Source of the DNA: Symsagittifera roscoffensis | Taxonomy: Eukaryota; Xenacoelomorpha; Acoela; Convolutidae | Direction: 5' to 3' | DNA: 64,000 bases | Assembly (NCBI RefSeq): GCF_963678635.1 | Contig: NC_087066.1 | Coordinates: 20,987,996 to 21,051,995 of the forward strand | Shown: in pieces, positions 1 through 9,969 of the stretch | Numbering within the stretch: the first letter of the stretch is position 1 | Layout: every line of letters begins with the position of its first letter | Notes under the pieces: model-generated | Database searches by the model: none | What the model was told of the DNA's origin: nothing | What the model saw: the letters and a program-made list of their open reading frames with translations, nothing else | Made by a program: the position numbers and the translations under genes

Positions 1-417
1 TTATCAGAAACGTCAATAATAGCAAAGCAACGAACATTTTATGCATAATTTGAGCAATTTAATCAAGAATTTTTCAAAAAAAATTTAATCAAAAAAACTT
101 AATGAAATTAGTCAATTCATGCAGAATTTATTCGTTTTCTTCGTATTTTTTGACGATTCTAATCATTTTTCTATCAATTAGCCCGTATAAACCAATTTAA
201 GTCAATATTTTTCTGTTTTTCTGCTCTTGGACTCATTCTGCACTTGGACCATTCTGCTTATTGCTCCGCCTCCAGTCAAAGCAATGAAAAATTGCAAAAC
301 TAGAAGATATAAATTACAATTGAACGTAAAACTAAATTTGGCATTTCTATCGTGCAAAATATATTTCCAAGGAAACGAAACTTAGAACAGTTCTGCAGTT
401 TTTCAAGTTCATTAAGT
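1..417. other. 3' flank of the small heat shock gene
   Basis: AT-rich sequence with no open frame. A TTTATT at about 127-132 reads AATAAA on the minus strand, about 285 bp past the stop codon of the minus-strand gene at 418-1350. It is a plausible polyadenylation signal. Nothing else is visible. Confidence 0.4.
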
Positions 418-1350
418 TCACTCTAAATTAGGCCACTGATCTCCGATTGGCTTTTTGATGTTGCACATTTGATAAATTGTCGCCAGATCCATGAACTCGC
501 TTCCATGTTCAAACTCATGCTCATGATCTGACTCACTTTCACATCGTTCGGACAAGCTTTCTCCGCGATTCTTTTTTCTCCTGTGAGCCGAGGGATTTTT
601 CATGGGTTCGGCTTGGTTTTGGGAATCTTTGAGGCTCTTTTTCTTTTCGGCCTCCTTTCTGTCTGAAGAGTTTTGGGGAATTTCGTCGCAGTCCATCTCT
701 TCAGACTCCGATACATGCGTAAACTGGTCATCAATTCTTTCTTCTTTTATCCGACTCTCCGGAATCTTTTCACGTTTAGCTAGGAGCACTAGTTTTCCGT
801 TCGGTAGCATCTTCGACGACAGGGATCCCAAGTCCACGTTTTCGGGAACCACAACTGCCTTTGTGACTGGCCTCGATATAGCAAGTCCTTCCGATGTCTG
901 CACTGATCCATGCACTCCAATCGTCCTTTTTAGCTCGTCCAGGGTTATTCTGATAGTTTCGGGGTCCAGTTGGGAAATATCCAAAGGATGAGTCCAGAAA
1001 CTCTCCATGTCCTTCATTCCCAGAAATCGTACCTCGTCTGTTGTCAAAATAGTTGCCGAGTTGAATGATTTCTGCTCCAATACCGACTGGGATCTTTTCG
1101 GAGTATTTTTTCGAGGCGTTTCCGTCGACGTGATCTGATTCCGATTCGTGTTCTGTGGCGAAGGAGCAAAGCTTTGAGGTTTGTGCTGGTGGCTGTTTAG
1201 ATTCTGGGAAAAGCTGGGTCGACTTCGTCGGTTTAGATCAGGGTAGTCCCAAGGCATGAAATCGGATCTGTATCGTCTTTCATACGGCGAAAAATTGTCA
1301 AATGGAAACGACAGACCGAATGGATCATGACTGTTGTTTAAAAACTGCAT
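418..1350 (-). CDS. Small heat shock protein (HSP20/alpha-crystallin domain) with long N- and C-terminal extensions
   Basis: A single uninterrupted 310-codon frame. Residues about 120-194 look like an alpha-crystallin domain: the segment DISQLDPETIRITLDEL resembles the early beta strands, and VVVPENVDLGSLSSKMLPNGKLV matches the late-strand pattern of a hydrophobic run, a Pro, 'D..SLSS' and then 'NGKL' (the usual DGVL position). Family members are ATP-independent chaperones that hold unfolding proteins. The first 115 residues are rich in Phe, Ser, Asn, Pro and Arg, as in sHSP N-terminal arms. The C-terminal about 115 residues are highly charged, with acidic clusters and a basic HRRKKNR stretch that could be a nuclear signal. 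No I-x-I/V motif is obvious in the tail. At 310 residues it is much longer than the usual 140-220. Three heat shock elements lie upstream (1579-1703), which supports a functional heat-inducible gene. The start is the first Met of the frame. The family call is good; the specific orthologue is unknown. Confidence 0.8.
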   Translation of the reverse strand: MQFLNNSHDPFGLSFPFDNFSPYERRYRSDFMPWDYPDLNRRSRPSFSQNLNSHQHKPQSFAPSPQNTNRNQITSTETPRKNTPKRSQSVLEQKSFNSATILTTDEVRFLGMKDMESFWTHPLDISQLDPETIRITLDELKRTIGVHGSVQTSEGLAISRPVTKAVVVPENVDLGSLSSKMLPNGKLVLLAKREKIPESRIKEERIDDQFTHVSESEEMDCDEIPQNSSDRKEAEKKKSLKDSQNQAEPMKNPSAHRRKKNRGESLSERCESESDHEHEFEHGSEFMDLATIYQMCNIKKPIGDQWPNLE

Positions 1351-1550
1351 TTTGCTGCAAAGAATTGTAACTTTTTAGTTCCCGATTGCTTGTACTTTTG
1401 CAAAAATAACACTTATCAATGAAGTTTATGGCGTAGACAAATGAAGTTTAAATGAAGTTTATTTAAATGAAATTTATGGCGTAGACAAATGCAAAGCTAA
1501 GCAAATTCAATTTTTAATTTCACTCGAAATGTTAATTTGAGTTTCCTCAG

Positions 1551-1566
1551 CTTATATGAACTTATA
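1551..1566 (-). promoter_or_regulatory. Candidate TATA elements for the sHSP gene
   Basis: On the minus strand this stretch contains two TATAAG-type hexamers about 200-215 bp upstream of the sHSP start codon and just downstream of the heat shock elements. This is the expected order of HSE, TATA, transcript. The transcript start would fall near 1525. This is inference from position and composition. Confidence 0.35.
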
Positions 1567-1578
1567 GATAAAATTTTA

Positions 1579-1591
1579 GAAGATTCTAGAA
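1579..1591. promoter_or_regulatory. Heat shock element 1
   Basis: A perfect three-unit heat shock element, GAAgaTTCtaGAA, with alternating inverted pentamers and no mismatch. It lies about 230 bp upstream of the minus-strand sHSP start codon. HSF trimers bind this arrangement. Confidence 0.75.
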
Positions 1592-1628
1592 ACAACATTC
1601 TACTGCAGTCTTCTTGTTTGCTGAATTG

Positions 1629-1641
1629 TTCCAGAATATTC
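1629..1641. promoter_or_regulatory. Heat shock element 2
   Basis: A perfect three-unit element, TTCcaGAAtaTTC, about 280 bp upstream of the sHSP start codon and 50 bp from element 1. Confidence 0.75.
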
Positions 1642-1690
1642 TGTGACACAGTTATCGCATCGATTATACCTATCGTCAGTACTAAATGTG

Positions 1691-1703
1691 GAATATTCTG
1701 GAA
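1691..1703. promoter_or_regulatory. Heat shock element 3
   Basis: A perfect three-unit element, GAAtaTTCtgGAA, about 340 bp upstream of the sHSP start codon and 62 bp from element 2. It lies between the sHSP gene and the tRNA gene. Confidence 0.75.
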
Positions 1704-1779
1704 TAAATTAATATGCTGTCTAAATCTAACACGCTGAAGTTAGACTGCTTTGAATAACCATGAGTTTTTGCAATTGCAA

Positions 1780-1853
1780 GGTTCCATAGCTCAGTCGGTT
1801 AGAGCATCGTGCTAATAACGCGAGGGTCGAGAGTTCGAGCCTCTCTGGGACCA
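1780..1853 (+). tRNA. tRNA-Ile (anticodon AAT)
   Basis: A 74-nt sequence that folds as a full cloverleaf: acceptor GGTTCCA/TGGGACC (one T-G pair), D arm GCTC/GAGC, anticodon stem TCGTG/CGCGA with loop CTAATAA (anticodon AAT, modified to IAU), T arm GAGAG-TTCGAGC-CTCTC, discriminator A. The A box (TAGCTCAGTCGG) and B box (GTTCGAGCC) are intact and there is no intron. CCA is not encoded beyond the acceptor end. No run of four or more T follows closely; the first is more than 60 bp downstream. Confidence 0.93.
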
Positions 1854-2201
1854 ACGATTTATGTATGTTATTATGGTTATAACTAATTTGAAGAAAAAGA
1901 AAAAACTAAAAAAATTTATTTTCGATTTTTCTTAAAAAAACACACATGCCAGATGTTATGAAATTCAAGAAAATGATCAATATAACTCCGATATTGGGCT
2001 CAAAAATAAAGCAAGGAAATTATCGAAAATGGTAATTCTGTAAACAAAATGCCGTAATTTAGTTGCTCGAGAGCTTTCTAACTATCAAAGCCAACACAGT
2101 TTTGCTTGTTATAGAAAAATCAACCATATGCAAACAAATCCAGTCGCTCAAACCCGGTTTCTCCCAAGGCTAACCCTGACAATCTGCAAAAAAAACGAAG
2201 C
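1854..2201. other. Intergenic, nothing recognised
   Basis: AT-rich sequence between the tRNA gene and the left end of segmental repeat copy A. No frame, RNA or repeat was identified. Confidence 0.5.
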
Positions 2202-2350
2202 TTTTACGTGGTTTCCAGCAGATTCTATGGTGTAAGGCCATTGAAATAATTTTTTATTCGATTGTAACGACACGTGACAAAACTTTGGGAACAAATCGAA
2301 ATATTGTAAAAATTGAAATTTAGCTCAAACATGGATGTGTCATAGATGTT
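2202..2350 (+). repeat. Left part of segmental repeat copy A, cut off by the LINE
   Basis: Matches 10712-10860 closely (both start TTTTACGTGGTTTCCAGCAG and run to ATTTAGCTCAAACATGGATGTG). The match stops at CATAGATGTT, where the LINE starts, and resumes at 7243 on the other side of the LINE. This defines one interrupted repeat copy. Confidence 0.85.
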
Positions 2351-2479
2351 AACTATAAGGTAATGATGTTGATGTTTTTGCCTTTTGATTTCTACATTTT
2401 GAAAGAGAAAAATCTAATTTTTTTTCAAGTATACCTACGGGTGAAGGCTTTTTTGCCCCCCATTGAGTAAAACCAAGTC

Positions 2480-2857
2480 ATGAGTCAACAACAACTGACG
2501 GAATCTCAGCTACCAATTACTCATGAAGTGCTGATTGAAACGGAGACAAATTTCAGAAATGCGCTAACAGCAAACAAATCGACGACACAAACAAAACAAA
2601 TCCAAATAATCAAAATCATCCCCCCATTCTCGAGAGAAATTGTAAGGTCAGCTGAAAATCTGGCTCAGGCATATCGAAGTTGTGCTTCCGATATACTTAA
2701 ACAATTCCCCACAACAATGCAACAGAAGATGACAATCTCAAAAACAATAACCGTGACGAAAGATGCCCGCAAACTTCATACACTGACAGTTATTGCTCCC
2801 CCCGAAGCAGAGCAATTCATAACTAGCATCAAAAAGCGAAGGAATCATTCTACTTAA
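2480..2857 (+). pseudogene. LINE ORF1, N-terminal part
   Basis: A 125-codon frame starting MSQQQLTESQLP, polar and rich in Thr, Gln and Lys, without a recognised domain by eye. It stops at 2855-2857, just before the next frame. The +1 frame is already open around 2830-2874 and runs into the following ORF, so a single indel near 2830 probably split one ORF1 protein. The frame opens about 130 bp inside the element, as expected for ORF1 after a short 5' UTR. Confidence 0.6.
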
Positions 2858-2873
2858 CAGGACGGTATTTCCC

Positions 2874-3725
2874 ATGGGATGCTTTCCAAGGTCTCATAGA
2901 CCCAAGAACATTTACCCTAAACTAGAAAAAATCAAATTGTCGAACTTGCCTTATGTATGCAACGATATCGAAGCGAAATTAATTCTCCAATTGCCAGAAG
3001 ACATAATTCATAGCCCCATATTCCAACGTGAGACCTGTATCGTAACTGAACCGGGTCAGTATGTTTACACAGGAAGAGCAATTTTAGAAGTTAAAATACA
3101 AAACGAAGAACAAGAGAAAAAGCTGAAGGACTGGTCTTATAAATCGAGAATGGATGGCTTCAAAATGTGGGAAGGTGTAGAAATCTCGTTTCACATACCT
3201 TCACTACATGAATGTCAAAAATGCAAGATGTCTGGACGCCAAGAAAAAGGTCATCACGATGATTGGTGTAACATAGGGAACCAAATAACCAAAAATCCAA
3301 ATAATCACTACCCACAAAAACCAAGCTCCAATAATGCCAGCGACGAGAAAAACGATGACGAAACAACAAGCGATAAGTTTTGTAATGGTACCGAAAATGA
3401 AGAAGACAAGAATGTTGAAGCACCACCATCTGGAGTTTTGATTGATGAATCTAAAACAAACAGTGCAGCTACTCCAAGCGAAGAAAAACAAAAGGATGAG
3501 GTTCTCAACAATCAGGTCGTAGATTTTCATTCTTACTCTGCAAAAGAAAAAAAAGACAAATTAAATATCGAAAATAACAAACGAAAATGTTCCTCTGACG
3601 GAAGAATGCTTACAAAAAGAGAGCGTGAAACTTCACCATTCTCTTGGTCAGTTTTAACACGGAAGAAAGGGCCAAAAATGAAATCTAAAAATAACGGAAA
3701 AGACTTGGCTGGAGGGAAGTTTTAG
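2874..3725 (+). pseudogene. LINE ORF1, C-terminal part with zinc knuckle
   Basis: 283 codons. The first about 115 residues resemble the RNA-binding fold of LINE ORF1 proteins. Next comes one Cys-His cluster, CQKCKMSGRQEKGHHDDWC (residues about 119-137), a nonstandard zinc-knuckle spacing. The rest is a low-complexity Lys, Glu and Asn-rich tail with basic patches. It should bind element RNA. The frame ends at 3725, 11 bp before the endonuclease frame. The start at 2874 is simply the first Met; the true protein probably begins at 2480. Confidence 0.6.
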
Positions 3726-3736
3726 CAAAAATTTCT

Positions 3737-4562
3737 ATGTGCGAAAAACCAGATATTTTTTCCGTTAATATTTTTAGCATAGGTAATCCAGCTAAATTAC
3801 ACTCACTTATCAAAAAATGCCAAGTTTTAAAAAAATCGCCCAGTTTCATTTTGTGCATTCAGGAAGCAAAAATATCGAAACTTACAAATATTTACTGGAA
3901 GTTTACTGGAAAAATATAATGTTTTATTCGATTTCATACCGGGCTCAAATAATTCTGGTGGTTTCTTAACGTTATGGTCATCAAACTTGAGTCCTGCAAA
4001 AAGAATTGCTTCAAGTACAAGTTTTCAATTGTTAAAATTTGTCAAAATTGATTGGTTTGCTATCAACGTTTATGCGAACCCAATTTCATTCCGAGCAACT
4101 TTGAATTCCCTGAAATTAAGCATCAGATTTTTACCTAACAAATCGAAAATTATCATGATGGGTGACTTTAATGCGCTGAGTTATGATAATATTAATAGTT
4201 CTTCAATACTTAAGTTAAATGATGCACGTATCAAACGATTTACCCAACTCAAAGAACAAATTCTTGACTGTTTTGGTTTTGTTGATTTTGCACTCAAGAA
4301 TGATTTTTGTGATTATACACATTATGACAAACAACATAAAACTTTTGCACGCATAGATTATGTCTTCTTAAAATTCGAAACAGAGTATGATTCTATGCAA
4401 AGCATTCAAATATCAATATTTGATCATTTGCTCTTACACGTTTTTGTTAAGCCATCTAACTTGTATCAGCGCGGCCCTAGTTACTGGAAATTAAATGAAG
4501 AAATTTTAAACAACAACGCCAGCTTAATTCGTGAAGACCTAAAAAACTTTTACGAAAACTAA
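3737..4562 (+). pseudogene. LINE ORF2, apurinic-like endonuclease domain (frameshifted)
   Basis: Read in two frames: 3737-3919, then 3987-4562. Endonuclease landmarks are visible in order: CIQEAK (metal-binding Glu), NVYAN, MGDFNA (Asp-x-Asn) and ARIDYVF. Last comes FDH, where active enzymes have SDH, so the Ser is replaced. A frameshift near 3919-3987 and a TAA at 4560-4562 separate it from the RT, which continues in the same frame as the second endonuclease segment. In active LINEs this domain nicks the target DNA. Confidence 0.75.
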
Positions 4563-4661
4563 TCACCAAGTAGTTACGAAAACTTTAAGCACAATTTTCG
4601 TGACCTTCTGAGGTTTATTCAAGAGAACAAAAAGCGTGTAGATCAGAAAGAACTTAATTTA

Positions 4662-7075
4662 TTGAAGTATCACGAAAATGTTCTCAGAGATTGCATTCAC
4701 AGCGGAAAAGGTCCCAACCCTAATTTGATTGAAAAATATCATTTGGTGCTGGAACATCTTCAAAAAGTTTCCAAGGAAAAAGATTTTTCAGATTATCGAA
4801 AAATTCAGAAAACTCTCAGCTATACATTCGAGGGTGTTCCCAAATTTTGTAGTCAATGGACATCAAGGAACACAATCAACTCAATCAAGAGAATTCAAGT
4901 GGATCAGAACGTTTATCATACGGATGAAGATATTCTTAATCAATTTCGAAAGTATTTTTCAATTATTTTTTCAAATAGTTCTACAACAGACTCCGATCAA
5001 CTACTAAAGACATTTTTATCAAAAAATAAACTCGAAAAAAATGAGAATGATGGCTATAATTACTTTACAGAAGATGAAATTCACTTGGCTATAAACAAAT
5101 TGAATTTGAAAAGCTCGCCTGGACCAGACGCCCTTACTTCTAAGCTATACAAGACTTTCACGGATGAGTTTTGTTCAATTTTAGCTAAAGTTTTTAATCA
5201 TTTTGTTCATGGTGGAAAACTTCCAAACAGTTTTTATTTAGCAATAATCAAACTGATCCCGAAATCTGAAAATGCCATTGCAGTACAAGATTTTCGCCCC
5301 ATCATTCTTATGAATACTGACGCGAAAATCTTTGCCCATGTAGTCTGTAATCGAATTAAAAATGACCTTTGCAAAGTTGTAAAAAACCATCAGCACGCGT
5401 ATTTGCCTGGAAGACAAATGCACACAGCAATACGAAAATTGAAAAAAGCGATTACTCCAGAACGATTGGCTACCCGAGGTTCATGTGCTGTAAAATTAGA
5501 CTTTTCTAAAGCATTTGACAGAGTTGACAGATCACTTCTCATCAAAATTTTGAAAGGGTTAAACCTTGATGAGCTTTCAGTTAGAGCTATTGAAACTTTG
5601 TATTTAGACTCAAAAGCAGTAATTGAGATAAATGGTTTTTTATCAGCCAGCTTCAAAATTCATCGCGGTGTGAGACAAGGTTGCCCTCTTTCCGCATTTT
5701 TATTCATAGTTTTTATCGAACCCCTTCTTCAAGCAATTGAATCTACAGAAGCAATTGAAGGTTTCGGGATATTGTGCCCCAAACTAGTTTCATATGCAGA
5801 CGACATAACTTGCCTTATCAAAATCCGATGTATTGACAGGTTGTTTCGCTTAATCGATACATTTTGCAAGCAAACTCAAATGATGATTAACATAAGTAAA
5901 AGCGAAGTGCTTTCCATACCTGATTTATCACCCTATAAAACAGTCAAGGAAACAAAAATACTTTGTGTCTTGTTTTACACTTCCCAAAAAATTGAAAATA
6001 TTGAATTATTGTTGAGTTCACAAATTCAAAAACATCGAGGGTTAATTTCACTAAGTAAATCTTTGAGGGCCAAATCATTAACACTGTCAGTTTATGTTCT
6101 CCCTAAGTTTTTTTATTTGGCTCGTCATACTACAGTTAACTTGGATACTGTTAGTAAATGCCAAGAATTATTAAATACAGAATTGAAAAAAACAAGCAGA
6201 CTCGACATAAGAAAAGAAGTTTTATATCACCCCATCTTAGATAGTGGGATAGGCTTACCATGCCTACAACTTAAACTTTTTAGTATGAAAATTATCAATT
6301 TCTTTGCTTCTGATATGTCAGATCAAAATAGTTTATTACCATCAAATACAATTTTACCGAAAGAAATCAAAAATTTGTTGAGAAATACGAACATCTCTAT
6401 TGAAATAAGTTCAAGTGATTTTGCAATATTTTCAAACAGTACCAATAGCCGTTTAATTATAACAATACAGACAAAATCGCGAGATGTTTATTATTTCTGC
6501 TCACAAAACTGTAGTTTTCATCGAGCTGTGATTTTCCGCTTGGGTTTTGCAGCAAACCGTTACCTCTGTTCAGAAGAAGAATTGATTAAATTTACGGGCA
6601 AAATTTGGAAAAATTCAATGCTTGATGTATGAGAAAAAAACTTTCTTTATAAAAACCGTTACCTCTGTTCAGAAGAAGAATTGATTAAATTTACGGGAAA
6701 AATTTGAAAAAATTCAATGCTTGATGTATGGGAAAAAACTTTCTTTATAAATTTGCATACGCTGTTTTTAAAGATCGAGAAAAGCGGTGGTTTTTATTTC
6801 TCGAGAATGCCCCCGAATTTTTCTATTGTAATTTAGAATGCGAAACATTCGAACACCTAATTTTCAGTTGTCCCTCGCTACAACCTTCAAGAAACATATT
6901 ACAGATTAACAATTGGCGTGACGTTTTTGTATCAACCAACATTGCAAGACTTAAGTATGTTGTTTCGGTTGTTCGTGGTGCATATTCAAAATCATCGGCG
7001 TCATGGAAAATCAACTTGCAAACATTTGTGTCATGGGAAGTATGGAAGATGAGAAATACAAATTGCTCCTTCTGA
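4662..7075 (+). pseudogene. LINE ORF2, reverse transcriptase and C-terminal Cys-His domain
   Basis: The main frame 4662-6632 (656 codons) has the RT core: KLDFSKAFDRVD (motif A Asp), GVRQGCPLSAFLF (motif B) and SYADDIT (catalytic YADD at 5793-5804). It ends at 6630-6632 inside a 99-bp tandem duplication (6554-6652, 6653-6750). The rest of the protein resumes at about 6728-7075 and contains CNLECETFEHLIFSCP, the CCHC-type C-terminal motif common in LINEs. The protein is contiguous in frame with the endonuclease apart from the TAA at 4560. Fairly intact for a dead copy. Confidence 0.88.
6554..6750 (+). repeat. 99-bp tandem duplication inside LINE ORF2
   Basis: Two adjacent copies, both starting AAACCGTTACCTCTG and ending CTTTCTTTATAA, differing at a few bases. 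The first copy contains the TGA that ends the RT frame; the frame continues from the second copy. This damage postdates the functional element. Confidence 0.85.
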
Positions 7076-8039
7076 TCTAAACTATAAGGTAATGTAAGAC
7101 TTCAGCAACAAACCAGGATACCCGGTATCCGGTAAAAGTAATGTCAATTGAACAAATATGATGTTATTTGTTGTACATATTGATTATGAAACTCTTAACT
7201 AAACAAATTTAATTTACAATTTGAAAAAAAAAAAAAGATGTTTCATCGATGTAACATCAATTTAATTATACTATCATGAAATAGATGTCTCATCGAGGTT
7301 TTATCGATGTCACATCAATGTTTGGCTTTTTTTCTTTCCCCCCCCACCTGCAAATGTTTTCATGTGAATTTGTTGAGCACATTGTCCGATTGTTATGAAA
7401 ATTTACATACAGACTGATAAGGCCACGACAAACATATTTGGTCTTGATACTCAACCTCATAAAACCACTCGTTACACTAATATATTGAAGCTCGTGTGAG
7501 GTGGGGGGGGTGGTGGGGGGGGGGAGGAAAAAGAGCCCAATGTTTTCGTAATAAGTAATAGAAAAACAATGAACATAGAAAAAAACGTAGTTAATCTATG
7601 CATATGTGCTGGTACATCCCTGAAACACGTCAAAACAATGCAATAACAATGATACTTTTCTGAGTTGTAATGCAACTTCAATCCGGGTCAAAACCCAATT
7701 ATGAAAATTTGACTCGTACAAAATTAATACGACCGATTAGCTACCCGTAATTAAAAAAAGTGAAAACAAAACGATTATAAGGGATTTTCGTGGTCTAAAA
7801 TGTTGTAAATATAATCAATTCCCATGTTACGTTCAGACAACAAAATTGGACTAAAAACGGATATAAATCCATTTTTTTTGCCAAAACAAAATGCGGATCA
7901 AGTTAACATCCTCCCCCTCCCCCCACCCCCAGATAGACCAAGTTAAGATCTTCCACCCCGGCATTTAATTCGCATTAAATTTGCTATGCGCTGCATGTAA
8001 AAAGCTCGATTCTGATTGGCTGAAAATTTTAACTTAGAA

Positions 8040-8093
8040 CCAAGTTAACATCCTCCCCCCTAAACGGCTTTGAGGGGGAGGATGTTAACTTGG
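8040..8093. repeat. Perfect 20-bp inverted repeat (hairpin), copy A
   Basis: Left arm 8040-8059 (CCAAGTTAAC...CCCCC) is the exact reverse complement of right arm 8074-8093 (GGGGG...GTTAACTTGG), with a 14-base loop. A further, imperfect copy of the left-arm motif occurs at about 7898-7920. The hairpin is preserved exactly in copy B. Confidence 0.9.
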
Positions 8094-8176
8094 TCCCAAA
8101 ATGCATTATAATTAATTTGGAATCGATTATAAAGGATTTTATAAGAAGTATGAAATCACATTAAATGGATTTTTTT

Positions 8177-8682
8177 GTTCCAACTTTTGATACGAAAGTA
8201 ACGGAATATTTGTGCTCGGGGTGGGTTTTTTTCTTCAGACAAATTTCGACTTTTTAACTAGCCATTTTTGACGGGATTTTTTTTATATCATTCAAAATTT
8301 ATTTTTGTCCTGAGCCTAAATTTGAAAAGATATTTCACCTGTGATCATTTTTCGTAAAGTCATGGGGTTTTAAATATTGCCATTTTGGCCAATTTGGGAA
8401 AATTAACGCGCAATATATTTCGCGCTTTTTACGCCTAAGAGGAGACTCAACCCTCTTAGAAATCGTTCCAGATTAGTTGAAGGAAGATTATTTGCCATAA
8501 CTGATTTGTTACAAGGAGCAAAATCTATCCTTTTGTTCTTTATATGGCGTGTGGGGGATGATTTTCATAAAAAATTTCAAAAAAAAAAATTCATTTTATT
8601 TTATTACATTTAATTTTTTAAAGTGATTACTGCTCCTGAAACCTTAAAAGGCAATCTTTTTTCTGATACGAGCAGTTTTGTT
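8177..8682 (+). mobile_element. F1 dispersed element, copy 1
   Basis: About 510 bp. It begins with a degenerate GTTCCGACTTTCGATACGAA-like hairpin and ends at ACGAGCAGTTTTGTT. The interior includes the conserved ATTAACGCGCAATATATTTCGCGC core and GGCGTGTGGGGGATGATTTT. It is non-coding and non-autonomous. Confidence 0.75.
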
Positions 8683-8888
8683 CCACTTTGTTTTTGTTTC
8701 GCGCGTCGTGCAAAATTTTGCAAGAATTTCTGCATTTATCAAGTGAGTTATGCGGAAACTTTGCAAAGCGAGTGTACGGCCTAATCCACTTCTAACTAAA
8801 CCATAACTCAAATTGCAAAAAGAATCCGTTAAGCCCCTCTAACGTTTGCCTTTTGCTCCCCTTCAATCCCCCTAACGTTTGCCGCTTT

Positions 8889-9155
8889 GCTCCCCTCCCC
8901 CCCCACCTAAACACCACCCTCCCCCACCTAAACACCCCCCCCCCCCCACCTAAACAACCCCCCCCTCACCTGAACAACCGCCCCCCCCCCCACTGAACCC
9001 CTGAACACCCCCTCCCCCACTGAAACCCATCCCCCGCCCGCCCCCACTGAAACCACCCCCCATCACCTGAATCCACACCCTCCCCCACCTGAACCCACCC
9101 CACCACCTGAAGGATATATATTCCGTTTTTTTTCGAAAACCGGAACAATAAGACC
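8889..9155 (+). repeat. C-rich minisatellite (CCCCACCTGAAC-like)
   Basis: Irregular tandem motifs of the type CCCCCACCTAAACA and CCCCCACTGAAAC. The plus strand is almost devoid of G and the minus strand carries long G runs. Copy B lacks the entire tract: there the flanking GTTTGCCGCTT joins directly to GACGACAAGACAG. Confidence 0.85.
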
Positions 9156-9969
9156 ACAGGGCAGCAAGACGACAAGACAGAGTTTAAACATGTAAAGTCT
9201 GTGACACGCTCAGAAATTAAGCTGGTCTTTTTGGTTATAACCCCCTTTGGTTGAAAATCTAAAATAAAAAACTATTACAAATTTAGTATGACATTACTTC
9301 GAAAGACAAGGATCACCAGAGACCAAGGGTGTTCAAAATTTCAATGCAATTAAATTAATTGCAACTAATGTCAATTAAATTAATTGATGGTTGAACGTCT
9401 CTTATTACAATTAATTGATTGATATTACCATTTAATTGAAATTAATTGGTGTAATTAATTTGGATGGGAGTCGATTTATTTCTTGAAGTTTTTTTTTTAC
9501 TATTGTGCAACAGTTAACCAATAATTCTTTCGACTTTCGAATAAAACGGAAACTTTATGCTCGGCGTGGTTTTTTATTCAGCCAATTTTTGCCGATTGAA
9601 ATAATGATTTTCAGCAAAATAAAATTTATAACCCATTGAAAATATCGACTTCCTGAGCTCAAAATCAAAAAGATATGTTTCCTCCGATCATTTTTTGTAG
9701 AGTTCTGGGGGTTTGAAAATTGGCATATTGGCCAAATTTTGGACTGAATTATGCAGGCTTTGAATAAATTCTTTTTGATGCTGAGATCGTAACGCGAATT
9801 ATTTATGCATGGTGAATTATCCAGCACAAAAAAAATTGCTCCAAATTGAATTGAGGCTAGCTAATTGGTCATAATTATTTCGTAAGACTCAAAATTTCAC
9901 TATTGATTTTGTCTAAATTTTAAAGGTTTTAAATTTTTTCTTTTTCTTAAAAAATATTTAAAATGAATT

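Larger units (their letters stand above)
2351..7235 (+). mobile_element. Near full-length, inactivated non-LTR retrotransposon (Tx1/L1-like LINE)
   Basis: The 4885-bp insertion has an ORF1-like region, an apurinic endonuclease, a reverse transcriptase and a terminal Cys-His motif, and ends in an A-rich tail (7224-7235). It is flanked by a candidate 7-bp target duplication AGATGTT at 2344-2350 and 7236-7242. The uninterrupted copy of the host repeat at about 10851-10867 reads straight across the site. The RT has the pattern SSPGPDALTSKLYKTF and RPIILMNTDAKIFA, which resembles the L1/Tx1 group rather than RTE or CR1. It carries frameshifts, a stop and a 99-bp internal duplication, so it is not autonomous now. 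The 15-mer AACTATAAGGTAATG occurs both at its first bases (2351) and near its 3' UTR start (7080). Confidence 0.88.

Noticed and set aside
602-991. Plus-strand frame of 129 codons
   Set aside because: It lies entirely antisense to the sHSP coding region, and its Ser/Phe-rich composition is the mirror of the sHSP sequence.
1537-1737. Plus-strand frame of 66 codons
   Set aside because: Overlaps the three heat shock elements and TATA region; no domain.
2351-7094. AACTATAAGGTAATG repeats (2351, 7080) as the LINE target duplication
   Set aside because: The empty site in copy B shows that the element runs past 7080 to the A-rich tail, with AGATGTT as the flanking duplication.
8889-9155. C-rich tract as telomeric repeat
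   Set aside because: The motif is irregular and unlike known animal telomere repeats.
8966-9175. Gly/Trp-rich minus-strand frame
   Set aside because: Product of the C-rich minisatellite; absent in copy B.
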